From the NCBI RefSeq assembly GCF_014639255.1, contig NZ_BMFV01000038.1, forward strand, positions 1-39,784: a stretch of 39,784 nucleotides of DNA, read 5' to 3'. Made by a program: the position numbers and the translations under genes. The notes beneath the pieces were generated by a model. It did not search any database. It was not told the origin of the DNA and was given only the letters and a program-made list of their open reading frames with translations. This document shows positions 14,102 through 22,228 of this stretch, in pieces. Source of the stretch: Pullulanibacillus pueri. GTDB lineage: Bacteria; Bacillota; Bacilli; Bacillales; Sporolactobacillaceae. Within the stretch, counting starts at the first letter, position 1. Each line of letters starts with the position of its first letter.

Positions 14102-14561
14102 ATGGAGCCCTACCGATTAAAAAAATGACACAAAAAGAGGCAGAGAATATTGCTTTTCACTGGCATTATGAGGAAATCTATTCATTTTATGATATGACAG
14201 CAGATGAAGAGGACCTTCGGGGATTTTTGGACTCTGATCAGCGCGGTGATGCTGTTGTGAGTGTGATTGAAAATGCAAGCTTAGTGGGCTTCTTTAGCTT
14301 TGAAGAAACTAAAGAGAAGGCGACTGAAATAGGACCCGGCATGCGACCAGATATAACGAAGGAAGGAAAGGGTCTAGCATTTGTTCGAGCAGAAATTGAC
14401 TTTGTAAAGGAACACTTTGCATCAGAAATGATCACTTTATCTTTTGCTATTTTTAATAAAAGAGCCATTAAGTGTATAAAAAAGCTGGATTTAAGCCTAT
14501 GGGACCAACAATCAGGAAACGAATGGTAGGCGGTATGAATTTCTTAAAATGGTTTTGAGAA
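14102..14561 (+). pseudogene. GNAT acetyltransferase gene with three frameshifts
   Basis: The intact middle frame (14125-14529) encodes a GNAT fold: EEIYSFYDMTADEEDLRGFL, LVGFFSFEE, a degraded acetyl-CoA loop (GPGMRPDITKEGKGLAF), and FNKRAIKCIKKL. The expected N-terminus is in another frame: ATG 14102 reads MEPYRLKK and hits TGA because the A-run holds 7 rather than 8 A's. The expected end is also split: after KKL, GFKPM lies one frame away and GTNNQETNGRRYEFLKMVL in the third, each shift explained by one missing G in a G-run. All three lesions are single-base losses in homopolymers. It is probably a decayed gene, or a sequencing artefact. The ATG at 14125 overlaps the TGA of the mini-frame and has no ribosome binding site of its own. 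Confidence 0.65.
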
Positions 14562-14586
14562 TAAATGAAGAAGGGAGTAAGGAACA

Positions 14587-14883
14587 ATGGCCTATGCGGT
14601 TATTTTTACATCAAAAAGGACGGACCAGGATGCAAGTGGCTATGCGCGTGCTTCAGATAACATGATGGCATTGGCTAAAAAGCAGCCAGGTTTTATTCGT
14701 GTGGAGAGTGCAAGAAATCCTGAGGGTGATGGGATTACAGTTTCTTATTGGGAATCTTTAGAGGCGATAAAGCTGTGGCGAGAAAATGCTAAGCACCAAG
14801 CTGTACAACGAAAAGGAAAAGACCTTTGGTATAGTGAGTACAAAGTGAAAATTTGTAAGATTGAAAGAGAGTATTCATTCTAA
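14587..14883 (+). CDS. Antibiotic biosynthesis monooxygenase (ABM) domain protein
   Basis: 98 aa with GAAGGGAGTAAGGA before ATG. It is a single ABM/dimeric alpha-beta barrel domain: MAYAVIFTSKRT, MMALAKKQPGFIRVESARN, ITVSYWESLEAIKLWREN, KHQAVQRKGKDLWY. It resembles YqjZ-like proteins of Bacillus, which are uncharacterised. The fold is shared by haem-degrading and quinone oxygenases, but no haem- or substrate-binding residue can be assigned with confidence. Confidence 0.82.
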   Translation: MAYAVIFTSKRTDQDASGYARASDNMMALAKKQPGFIRVESARNPEGDGITVSYWESLEAIKLWRENAKHQAVQRKGKDLWYSEYKVKICKIEREYSF

Positions 14884-14922
14884 AAACTTGAACATTATTT
14901 TGAGAGACTTAGAGAATGGCAC

Positions 14923-14950
14923 TTGACAGGCTCGTTTTACATATTATAAT
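14923..14950 (+). promoter_or_regulatory. Sigma-A promoter of tyrS T-box transcript
   Basis: TTGACA (14923-14928), 16 bp, TATAAT (14945-14950): both hexamers at consensus, directly ahead of the T-box leader. Confidence 0.85.
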
Positions 14951-14974
14951 AAACACTAATAATTTCAAATAGTC

Positions 14975-15206
14975 CTTTCAATGATAGGAATAAGTAGTAA
15001 GGGTTCCCTGTTTCAGAAAGCTGATGGTTGCTGTGAATCAGCACATAACCTCTTATGAATTACCTCCTTGAGAATTTTCCTGGGAAAGCTTAGTTGAGTA
15101 GCGGGAAACGGTTGAACTGTCCGTTAACAGACAAGTGGAATGTAAAAAAACATTCAATTTGGGTGGTACCGCGGTGATTCGTCCCTTTTATAGGGGCGTT
15201 TTTTAT
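14975..15206 (+). promoter_or_regulatory. T-box leader, tyrosine
   Basis: The T-box GGGTGGTACCGCGG is at 15161-15174. Its TGGT fits a tRNA with discriminator A, as in tRNA-Tyr. The specifier region reads ATGAAT-TAC-CTC-CTT-GAG, giving the Tyr codon TAC. The terminator CGTCCC...GGGGCG with TTTTTT is at 15180-15204. It controls the TyrRS gene 25 bp downstream. Confidence 0.92.
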
Positions 15207-15231
15207 TTGGATTGAAAAGGAGTTTAAAACG

Positions 15232-16479
15232 ATGGAAAAGCTAAATCATCATGTCAACGCTGCTGTTGAAAAAGAAGCCGAGCGGCAGTTAGCCATTCTT
15301 ACACGAGGCAGCGCAGAAGTCATTCCTGAAGGGGATTTAAAAACAAAGCTCATTCACTCACTCAGTATGGAAAAGCCACTAAATATCAAATTAGGTCTTG
15401 ATCCTTCTGCTCCAGATGTTCATGTTGGGCATACTGTTGTTTTACAAAAGTTAAGGCAGTTTCAGGATCTTGGACACACCGTTCAGCTCGTGATTGGTGA
15501 TTTTACAGGAAAGATAGGGGATCCAACGGGGAAATCAGAAACAAGAAAGCAGCTCTCTGATGAAAAAGTGAAAGCCAATGCGAAAACTTATGTCGAGCAG
15601 TTTGGCAAAATCATTGATATGGAAAAGGCGATCGTTACGTTTAATTCAACATGGTTATCAACTTTAAATTTTACAGATGTCATTAATTTAGCGGCGAAAA
15701 CCACGGTTGCCCGCATGCTTGAAAGAGACGATTTTGAAAAACGCTATCAATCAGGGCAAGCCATTTCCCTTCACGAATTTTTTTATCCTTTAATGCAAGG
15801 CTATGATTCCGTTGCGCTTAAAACGGATATTGAGCTGGGAGGAACGGACCAGAAGTTTAATCTCTTAATGGGAAGACAGCTCCAAGAGGCTTACGGTCTT
15901 GAAAAGCAAGTCGTGATGACCATGCCGTTACTAGAAGGTCTGGATGGGCAAAAGAAAATGTCAAAATCCTTAGGTAATTATATTGGGATTCGTGAAACGC
16001 CTAATACCATTTTTGGAAAATGTATGTCGATTCCCGATGAACTAATGATGAAATACTTTCAATTGGCGACCCCTTTGAGCCATGAGGAACTCGCAGATCT
16101 AGAACGAGGGCTTATGAATGGAAGCCTTCATCCTCGTGATGCCAAAGTGAGGCTGGCGAAAACCTTTGTTACCTTATTCCACAGTGCGCAGGCCGCAGAG
16201 GAAGCCGAGACTTATTTCCAAAATGTTTTTCAGAAAGGGCAGCTGCCCAGCGAAATCCCTGAATTTCAATGGGAAAATGATCGTGAAGTCGCTATCGTAG
16301 ATTTACTCGTAACGATTGGCTTCTTCACCTCTAAGAGCGAAGCTAGAAGGATGATACAAAATGGTGGCGTGAGGATTAATGAAGTAAAGGTACAAGACCC
16401 TAAAGACGATATAGTGATTGAAAGAGATATGATTATTCAAGTGGGGAAACGGAAATTTATGAGAATCGTTGTGAAGTAA
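15232..16479 (+). CDS. tyrS: Tyrosyl-tRNA synthetase, TyrZ-type
   Basis: 415 aa, with AAAAGGAG before ATG. It is a class I synthetase: HVGHTVVLQKLRQF is the HIGH motif region, GDFTGKIGDPTGKSETRKQL follows, KKMSKSLGNYIGI is the KMSKS loop, and an S4 RNA-binding domain closes it (SEARRMIQNGGVRINEVKV). The LDPSAPDVHVGHT and GDFTGKIGDPTGKSETR forms are those of the second Bacillus enzyme, TyrZ (about 413 aa), not TyrS. The Tyr T-box in front makes it responsive to tyrosine starvation. Confidence 0.95.
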   Translation: MEKLNHHVNAAVEKEAERQLAILTRGSAEVIPEGDLKTKLIHSLSMEKPLNIKLGLDPSAPDVHVGHTVVLQKLRQFQDLGHTVQLVIGDFTGKIGDPTGKSETRKQLSDEKVKANAKTYVEQFGKIIDMEKAIVTFNSTWLSTLNFTDVINLAAKTTVARMLERDDFEKRYQSGQAISLHEFFYPLMQGYDSVALKTDIELGGTDQKFNLLMGRQLQEAYGLEKQVVMTMPLLEGLDGQKKMSKSLGNYIGIRETPNTIFGKCMSIPDELMMKYFQLATPLSHEELADLERGLMNGSLHPRDAKVRLAKTFVTLFHSAQAAEEAETYFQNVFQKGQLPSEIPEFQWENDREVAIVDLLVTIGFFTSKSEARRMIQNGGVRINEVKVQDPKDDIVIERDMIIQVGKRKFMRIVVK

Positions 16480-16528
16480 TTATTAATGAATATGTGTATA
16501 CATTTTTAGCGTAAGGGGCTTTTCAATA

Positions 16529-17194
16529 ATGTTAGTCAAAAACATTGAAAGAATGATCCAGCCAGGAATGAGATTCGGCTTTTATTTTTCAGATCTACAT
16601 GAGGGAACGGTGATCACCTTCAATGAGGATGAATGGTTCCCATTAGCCAGTCTTACAAAAATGATTACTGCTGTTTTATCATTGAGGAATACGAAGAGAT
16701 TTAGTGGAACCGTTATTCAAAATACAATAAGTCATCACAGTCAGCAGGCTTATGAGACGCTTTTAGAGAAGCAAAGCGTTGGAAAAATAAATCAACAATT
16801 AGTGGCTCTTCAATTTGATATTATGACGGATCAGAATCATCGGGATAAAGAGAAGAATGTGGGGACGCCAAGAGGATTATATGAATTTCTGTCTTTTATT
16901 TCTAAAGAGAATGGGTTAGAGGCGCCAGCAAAGGACCTTATTATGAAGGCATTAAGAGAACAAGCCGATCCCGATGGTTTTAGGCTAGGGGGTCAGTGGT
17001 ATCATATGACCGGTGGTTTTGATGGCGTGTGCAACGATATCGGTTATTGGGATATACAGGGGAGACGGCTGGTTATTGTTGGTTGTCTGCAAACAAGCGA
17101 TCCGTCGATTCCATGGACAACATTAGAGAATACTCTTCAAAAAGTAGGCTATGAAATAATGAAGGTCTATCAGTCGACAGCCATCGAACCATAA
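16529..17194 (+). CDS. Cytoplasmic class A beta-lactamase-like serine hydrolase
   Basis: 221 aa. The fold is suggested by FGFYFSDLHEGTVITFNEDEWFPLASLTKM, with the SxxK motif (S-L-T-K), and by HMTGGFDGVCNDIGYW, corresponding to the K/H-TG motif with Gly-rich strand. The usual SDN triad motif is replaced by HHSQQAYETLL, in which no clear equivalent is seen. There is no signal peptide, so the protein stays in the cytoplasm and is unlikely to be a drug-inactivating enzyme. It is shorter than classical class A enzymes (about 260 residues mature). It lies 49 bp after tyrS and may be cotranscribed with it. Substrate unknown. Confidence 0.7.
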   Translation: MLVKNIERMIQPGMRFGFYFSDLHEGTVITFNEDEWFPLASLTKMITAVLSLRNTKRFSGTVIQNTISHHSQQAYETLLEKQSVGKINQQLVALQFDIMTDQNHRDKEKNVGTPRGLYEFLSFISKENGLEAPAKDLIMKALREQADPDGFRLGGQWYHMTGGFDGVCNDIGYWDIQGRRLVIVGCLQTSDPSIPWTTLENTLQKVGYEIMKVYQSTAIEP

Positions 17195-17233
17195 TTATGT
17201 GTTTTATGTATTTTTAAGAAAGGGGGAGCAAAT

Positions 17234-17800
17234 GTGGCAGCTGTTTTTTTAGACCGCGATGGCACGATAGGAGGTACTGGCGGTGGTGTCCATCCTTTGG
17301 ATTTCACACTTTATGCCTATGCGGCTAATGCGATTAGAAAACTCAATGAGCATAACATCAAGGTCTTCCTCTTGACGAATCAGAGCTGGGTGGGAATGGG
17401 AAAATTCACAGAGGAAGAACTGCTGCTAGGATTCCAAAGGATGCAAGAGACATTGAAAAGGGAGCAAGCGTTTTTAGATGGGATTTATTATTGCCCACAC
17501 AGTCCTGACGACCATTGCGTCTGCCGTAAACCAAGTCCATTCCTCCTTTTTCAAGCTGAGGCTGAACATGGTTTGCATCTTGATGAATGTTATGTCGTTG
17601 GAGATCGAACTAGCGACTTGCAAGCTGCTAATGCTGTCCAAGCTAAGAAAATCCTTGTTTTAACGGGAAGAGGGACTCACACCCTTGAAAGGCTAAAACG
17701 TGTGCAGAAAGATGCGCAACCCGATGTTGTTGCTACGGATGTTTTGAAAACAGTAGAGTTTGGTCATCCAGGACAGCGGCTCATTATTATAAGGCATTAA
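17234..17800 (+). CDS. HAD-IIIA phosphatase (GmhB/HisB-N like)
   Basis: 188 aa from GTG 17234, with AAGGGGGAG 6 nt upstream. HAD motifs: FLDRDGTIGG (I), LLTNQSWVGMG (II), CRKPSP (III) and VVGDRTSDLQAA (IV). A zinc loop, CPHSPDDHCVCRKP, is diagnostic of the GmhB/histidinol-phosphatase branch. It is a sugar- or amino-alcohol-phosphate phosphatase; heptose bisphosphate is the classical substrate but is unlikely in a Gram-positive without a heptose cluster, and none is visible here. The next gene starts 25 bp downstream. Confidence 0.85.
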   Translation: MAAVFLDRDGTIGGTGGGVHPLDFTLYAYAANAIRKLNEHNIKVFLLTNQSWVGMGKFTEEELLLGFQRMQETLKREQAFLDGIYYCPHSPDDHCVCRKPSPFLLFQAEAEHGLHLDECYVVGDRTSDLQAANAVQAKKILVLTGRGTHTLERLKRVQKDAQPDVVATDVLKTVEFGHPGQRLIIIRH

Positions 17801-17825
17801 AGAGGGATATTTTGGAGGATAGGAA

Positions 17826-18185
17826 ATGGTTATTCATGTAAAGGATTCACTGACAATTAATGTTGGTTTTATTTTAATGGTAGTCATACTGGCGATGATG
17901 TTTAATCGTTTAATAAAGTGGAGTAAGGAATTAAAGGAACGCCGCTTTACCCTCTATCTTTACTTTTTGATCAGTTGTACGAACGTGCCTCTTTATCAAA
18001 AAGATGATGTTCACGACGTTTTTCGCTTGTGGTTTCCTCTTGGCTTTGTCTTTGTGCTCTTGTATCTTCTTTGGACAGGTAAACAACCTAAGGTTAAATT
18101 TAAAGCCTCTTTAATGGGATTCGCGGTTGCACTCCTTCTTCTTGTCATGGAGTATAATGGCTTTGATTATATTCTTGGAAAGTAA
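17826..18185 (+). CDS. Membrane protein of unknown function
   Basis: 119 aa, with TTGGAGGATAGG before ATG. Three or four hydrophobic segments are visible (about residues 13-29, 41-53, 68-84 and 95-110), with positively charged loops such as KWSKELKERR. I recognise no family. It follows the HAD-IIIA gene by 25 bp on the same strand and is probably cotranscribed. The gap to the next gene (18186-18415) holds no further gene. Confidence 0.65.
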   Translation: MVIHVKDSLTINVGFILMVVILAMMFNRLIKWSKELKERRFTLYLYFLISCTNVPLYQKDDVHDVFRLWFPLGFVFVLLYLLWTGKQPKVKFKASLMGFAVALLLLVMEYNGFDYILGK

Positions 18186-18415
18186 TTGCAAAGGATGTTA
18201 TCAATCTTGCCCGGGAAATAGAATATTCTGAGAGTTATATAAAAATTGATACAGTAAGGATAAGAAAGGAAAGACTAAGGTAATTCAACCTATGAATAAG
18301 AATCAATAAGTCAGTGGGTGCCTGACATGAAGAGAGAGTGATAGGTCTAGTGTGCCATAACTGAGGATGTCTTTCGAGCATACATAAAGTCAAAAAGAGC
18401 TAGGAGGTGGAGCGC

Positions 18416-19198
18416 GTGTACTTCGTATTTGATTTAGATGGCACGATTTGTTTTAAAGGACAGCCTGTCTCCCAAAAGATTTTAAAAAGTATTGGGCAAC
18501 TTAAGGGTATGGAACATGAAGTGATCTTTGCTTCCGCACGTCCCATTCGCGATATGCTGCCAGTCATCGATAAAAGCTTTCATGATTATACGATGATTGG
18601 AGGGAATGGTTCACTGATTTATAAAAAGGGCAAAAGTGTTTTGACTAGAGGCTTTGAGAAAGATCAACTCATCAAGATTAAAACCTTCATCCATCAATAT
18701 AAAGCGACGTATTTGATTGATGGGACATGGGATTATGCTTACACAGGACCCCTTGATCACCCGATACTTAACAATCTTGATCCAGAAGGGCTAGCGAACC
18801 GAGTGGCTTTAGAGATCCTTGATCCGGTTGTAAAAGTTCTCGTCTTAACAGCCACTGATCTTGACGCGCTGGCTACACACTTGGAAGCCCTAGATGTTGT
18901 CGTTCATCGCCATCAAAATGAGCAAGTCATAGACATCAGCCCGCCAGACATTGATAAATGGCAGGCGTTACAGACTTTGGGTATAAAAAAAGGTGAGTAT
19001 ATTGCTTTTGGTAACGATGCGAATGACGTGACGCTGCTGGAAAATGCGGCACATGCTGTGATGATTGGAGATCATGCTCAGCTAGCGGAAATAGCTAATG
19101 AAAAAATTCCTCTAGAAAGAAATATTGAACAGCTGATCTGTGCGACTATGCTCCAACTTGCGGAGAGGTGGAGAAGTTCAGTCAAGTCTATGAGATAA
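18416..19198 (+). CDS. Cof-type HAD-IIB phosphatase
   Basis: The start is GTG 18416, 8 nt after AGGAGG; a GTG at 18407 overlaps that ribosome binding site. The 260 aa carry FVFDLDGTICFKG (I), FASARP (II; the usual T/S-x-R), a cap domain from about residue 85 to 180, DKWQALQTLGI (III Lys) and IAFGNDANDVTLLENA (IV). These are the features of the Cof/YidA family of sugar-phosphate and nucleotide phosphatases, including flavin phosphatases. It is monocistronic, with a terminator at 19287. Confidence 0.88.
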   Translation: MYFVFDLDGTICFKGQPVSQKILKSIGQLKGMEHEVIFASARPIRDMLPVIDKSFHDYTMIGGNGSLIYKKGKSVLTRGFEKDQLIKIKTFIHQYKATYLIDGTWDYAYTGPLDHPILNNLDPEGLANRVALEILDPVVKVLVLTATDLDALATHLEALDVVVHRHQNEQVIDISPPDIDKWQALQTLGIKKGEYIAFGNDANDVTLLENAAHAVMIGDHAQLAEIANEKIPLERNIEQLICATMLQLAERWRSSVKSMR

Positions 19199-19286
19199 CG
19201 TTTTTCGAGGAGTCGCTAGTGATTAATAAGTTTTAAAGCATTGTAGCTAAATGATAAATTTTGCTATAAAATAGTAGACTCACATG

Positions 19287-19316
19287 AGCAACACATCAAA
19301 CGGTGTTGCTTTTTCT
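19287..19316 (+). terminator. Terminator of Cof-type phosphatase gene
   Basis: AGCAACAC / GTGTTGCT, an 8-bp stem with an 8-nt loop, then TTTTTC. Confidence 0.85.
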
Positions 19317-19357
19317 AATGACATCTATTTATGAACATAATAGGGGGAATGGCTCTA

Positions 19358-19774
19358 ATGGAACTCTTTCAGCAATGGCATGAAGAAGAGGTACAATACA
19401 TAAGGAGAAAGGTGATTGAACATAACATGGAACAACTTCCGGATGCGATCAAGACACCCAATGAAAACATAAGTTTTATTTTGAAGAATAGCGAGGGAAA
19501 GATTGTTGGAGGAATCACGGGGAATATGTTTTGGCACCATCTGCATATCGACTTTTTATGGGTCGATCAGTCTCTGCGAGGAAGAGGTTATGGGAAAGCG
19601 TTACTTGCTAAAATGGAAGCGTTCGCCCGTGAAAAGGATTGTCGACTTATCTCCTTAGATAGCTTTAGTTTTCAATCACCCGAGTTTTATAAGAAACAGG
19701 GCTACCAAGTGTTTGGGACTTTAGAAGATCATCCCAAGGGGTTTTGTCAGGTTTTTCTAGAAAAAAGGTTATAA
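19358..19774 (+). CDS. GNAT N-acetyltransferase
   Basis: Start at ATG 19358, 10 nt after AGGGGG; upstream in-frame ATGs are too close to or before the ribosome binding site. The 138 aa are a single GNAT domain: GKIVGGITGNMFWHHLHIDFLWVDQSLRG, the acetyl-CoA loop RGRGYGKALLAKME, and the C-terminal LDSFSFQSPEFYKKQGYQVFGTLEDHP. The last segment, with YKKQGY and a Pro-rich turn, is typical of small cytoplasmic acetyltransferases of unknown substrate. A remnant of an unrelated VOC gene follows immediately. Confidence 0.85.
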   Translation: MELFQQWHEEEVQYIRRKVIEHNMEQLPDAIKTPNENISFILKNSEGKIVGGITGNMFWHHLHIDFLWVDQSLRGRGYGKALLAKMEAFAREKDCRLISLDSFSFQSPEFYKKQGYQVFGTLEDHPKGFCQVFLEKRL

Positions 19775-19779
19775 GTCCG

Positions 19780-19881
19780 TGGAAACCGATCGAACGCCTC
19801 AAACATTTAGGCACGGAAATCATAAAGGAAGAGGATCATCATGTGATGATTCAAGATCCATCCGGTACCTATATTAAATGA
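19780..19881 (+). pseudogene. C-terminal remnant of a VOC (glyoxalase/bleomycin-resistance fold) gene
   Basis: A 33-codon open stretch ending at TGA 19879-19881 encodes LKHLGTEIIKEEDHHVMI then QDPSGTYIK. This looks like the final strand and metal-binding region of a VOC protein (DPxG motif near the C-terminus). No start, signal or N-terminal half is present. It abuts the GNAT gene in another frame, consistent with a deletion that removed the first part. Confidence 0.4.
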
Positions 19882-20023
19882 ACAGTTTAGTCGGAGATAA
19901 GGCAAGGAAAAGACTAAAATTAATGATTCCTGAGTGGATAGGTAAAATCTTATATTCTATCAATACAAAAAGCGTTTGAATCTAGAAATATTAAGGTTCA
20001 AGCTGTAGCAGGGAGACGATCAA

Positions 20024-20551
20024 ATGACCATTAAGATCAGGGAGGCAGTCATCGAAGACGCTGCCCATATAGCACATGTACAAGTTGAAAGTTGGAAGAC
20101 AACCTATAAGGACATTGTTTCTGAAGACTATTTATCATCATTAGACAAGCAGATAAGAGAAGAAAGATGGCAGAAAATTATTTCTGAAGCCAAAACGTAT
20201 GTATTTGTGGCTGAAGAGGAAAAAGGAACGATTGTTGGGTTTTCAAGTGGTGGAATAGAAAGAACAAAGGCTTATGCTCAATTTAAAGGTGAGCTCTATG
20301 CCATCTATATTCTAGAAGACTATCAGTATATGGGAATAGGCACTGAGCTTGTAAGATCCTTAGTCCAAAAATGTCTAGAGAGTGATATATCTTCAATGCT
20401 TGTTTGGGTCCTTGAAGACAATACATCGCGTCATTTTTATGAAAAACTCGGTGCAATTGAAGTCAATCAGGAAGAAATAACGATCGGGGATCAAAGCTTG
20501 ATCGAAGTGGCCTACGGGTGGTTAGATCTTAACAATGATTTCAAAGCTTAA
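20024..20551 (+). CDS. GNAT N-acetyltransferase
   Basis: 175 aa, with GCAGGGAGACG before ATG. A full GNAT domain: MTIKIREAVIEDAAHIAHVQVESWKTTYKDIVSEDYL (typical of the family containing the YSWxxTY motif), VGFSSGGIERT, ELYAIYILEDYQYMGIGTELVRSLV (acetyl-CoA loop), and VLEDNTSRHFYEKLGAIEVNQEE. It belongs to the group annotated as phosphinothricin/ribosomal-protein-like acetyltransferases, but the substrate cannot be inferred. Its stop overlaps the end of a decayed gene on the other strand. Confidence 0.88.
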   Translation: MTIKIREAVIEDAAHIAHVQVESWKTTYKDIVSEDYLSSLDKQIREERWQKIISEAKTYVFVAEEEKGTIVGFSSGGIERTKAYAQFKGELYAIYILEDYQYMGIGTELVRSLVQKCLESDISSMLVWVLEDNTSRHFYEKLGAIEVNQEEITIGDQSLIEVAYGWLDLNNDFKA

Positions 20552-20918
20552 TAGTGAGGAATAACTGAGTTCCCTTTATTGTCGGTAAGGCGTTGCATAT
20601 CCGTTTCTAACATATAGACGCGTTTATTCAACGCTTCAGTGTTGTCGTCAGCGTAATGGACTATTCTCTCAGTATAAGAGCCTCAACTATTATTGATTTT
20701 TTTGTAATTGATCAAGCCCAACTTTAACCTCTGTGACATCAGAGCGTACTAGGGTGATGTCTGAACGAATATCGGTGACTTCGTTTCTTAGAGAAGTAAA
20801 ATCTGAGTCCATATCAGACATCGCAGTTCCCGTTTCCTTTTGACCTTCCGCCAAGTCTTCCAAGCGATAATGCTTGTTTTGAATCTCAATCCAGTATTTG
20901 TTGGACTGCAGTTCCCAT
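20548..20918 (-). pseudogene. Decayed coiled-coil protein gene
   Basis: On the minus strand AGGAGGG precedes ATG 20918, but that frame ends after 10 codons. One frame over, the sequence reads on with ELQSNKYWIEIQNKHYRLEDL and MSDMDSDFTSLRNEVTDIRS, then DITLVRSDVTEVKVGLDQLQ, to a stop at 20690. Another shift gives YTERIVHYADDNTEALNK and RVYMLETDMQRLTDNKG to 20548. The heptad pattern is continuous across all pieces, so this was one coiled-coil protein gene, now broken by at least two small indels. It overlaps the last bases of the GNAT gene on the plus strand. Confidence 0.55.
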
Positions 20919-20993
20919 TATTAATTTCCCTCCTTTCTTATTGACATATATCATGATTTTATTGGTTTGGACTGCTTGGAATAGAAAGAAGGG

Positions 20994-21386
20994 TTGGGAC
21001 AGAAGTCTTTCATTCATAGAAAAATCCCTTAGTATAAGACGATTCGCTCCGTCAAAATACCGCTTTTCGCGGGGCACGGCCTCAGCTCACTTTGGAGTCG
21101 GTCTCTTAGTGCTCCAAAGAACTTATGAATAAAAGTCCCCTGTTCCTGCATCTACGAATATTGCTTCGGAGTCCGCTTTTTCGGAACAACTCAAAGTTGA
21201 TTCGTGAAGTCACGCGGGTTGCTGTTCCCGCTGGACTAAGAAAAGCGTCTAGGAGAATAATCTTCGCAGAAAAAATCGTGGTTCTTACGATTTTTTAGTT
21301 GAACATGTTGACTGCGCTTCCGTTTCCTACTTAATCTTTGAACTCACATTGTTCGATATTTGTGTTCATTACTTTATTTTGTCCCA
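20994..21386 (+). repeat. Interspersed mosaic repeat, most complete copy
   Basis: Bounded by TTGGGACA at 20994-21001 and TTTTGTCCCA at 21377-21386, which form a short inverted pair. Inside are CGCTCCGTCAAAATAC and GGGGCACGGCCTCAGCTCA, then AAAGTCCCCTGTTCCTGC and GTGAAGTCACGCGGGTTGCTG, and an internal hairpin AAAAATCGT...ACGATTTTT near 21270-21297. The first half matches 22255-22440 and the second half matches 34140-34285. It contains no supported reading frame and lies between two genes. Confidence 0.8.
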
Positions 21387-21402
21387 GTCTCTATCTAGAC
21401 CA

Positions 21403-22149
21403 TTACTCGGCTTCATTGATGAATGATTTTAATAAATTGAGAGGCAGCTGGTAGCCTCCTTTAGCAGATTGCAGACTGTTTAGGGTATCTTCTGCTTCAT
21501 GACTATCTTTAATGGTGTTGACTTCTTTGTGAAGGTTTTCCATCCGTTGGTCTAAATCAGCGGCTAGTCGGGCGGTAGCTTTTAATTCATCTGTCATTTC
21601 TTTAGGGACAGCCTCATCAAACTTATAGTAAATTTTATGTTCTAAGCTCGCCCAAAAGTCCATAGCGACTGTTCGAATTTGAATCTCAACAGGAAGATGT
21701 TCTTCGCGGTCAGACATGAATACAGGAATTTCTAGAATGAGATGAAGACTTTTATACCCGTTCGGCTTAGGATTTTTTATGTAATCCTTCGTTTCAATGA
21801 TTTTGATATCTGCTTGTTTTTGCAGCATATCACTCAATGCATAGATGTCCGAAATAAAGGAACAAACAATACGAATGCCTGCAATATCTTTTATATTTTC
21901 CCTAATCGCTTGTGTTGAAAAGGGGAGCCCTTTACGGTACATTTTGTCCAGTAAACTTTCAGGTGATTTTATGCGTGATTTAATATGTTCAATTGGGTTG
22001 TAATCATGAATGTAGTTAAATTCTTCTTTTAAGATATTAATTTTTGTCATCATTTCATCTAAAGCAAACTTATAGGACATAATAAATCGTGTTAATTCTA
22101 CCTTTATAGCTTTAAGTTGATTAATATTCGCATCGAATAATGTTGTCAT
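21403..22149 (-). CDS. Small alarmone synthetase (RelP/YwaC-type GTP pyrophosphokinase)
   Basis: 248 aa, with AAAGAGGTT before ATG. It has the synthetase domain alone, without the hydrolase or regulatory parts of Rel: SRIKSPESLLDKMYRKG (ATP binding), KDIAGIRIVCSFISDIY, YIKNPKPNGYKSLHLIL (Y and G-loop) and VEIQIRTVAMDFWASLEHKIYYK (catalytic Glu). The N-terminal LTRFIMSYKFALDEM and the close match over ISDIY favour the YwaC (SasA/RelP) branch over YjbM (RelQ). It makes (p)ppGpp from ATP and GTP/GDP, often under cell-wall stress. It is about 38 residues longer at the C-terminus than B. subtilis YwaC. Confidence 0.9.
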   Translation of the reverse strand: MTTLFDANINQLKAIKVELTRFIMSYKFALDEMMTKINILKEEFNYIHDYNPIEHIKSRIKSPESLLDKMYRKGLPFSTQAIRENIKDIAGIRIVCSFISDIYALSDMLQKQADIKIIETKDYIKNPKPNGYKSLHLILEIPVFMSDREEHLPVEIQIRTVAMDFWASLEHKIYYKFDEAVPKEMTDELKATARLAADLDQRMENLHKEVNTIKDSHEAEDTLNSLQSAKGGYQLPLNLLKSFINEAE

Positions 22150-22228
22150 TGGTTAACCTCTTTCTTTCACTGTTCAATCATTTACAATGATTTTTGACTG
22201 TCTGTTTTAAAAAATAAGAAAGCCCAAG

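Noticed and set aside
18260..18330. Second cyclic-di-GMP riboswitch (ACTAAGGTAATT ... CCTATGA pattern)
   Set aside because: Only the middle resembles GEMM-I; the GACGCAAAG and GCAAAC segments are missing.
20886..21132. Two 63-aa frames over the repeat start
   Set aside because: One is the short frame of the broken coiled-coil gene extended upstream; the other reads through repeat sequence without a start signal.
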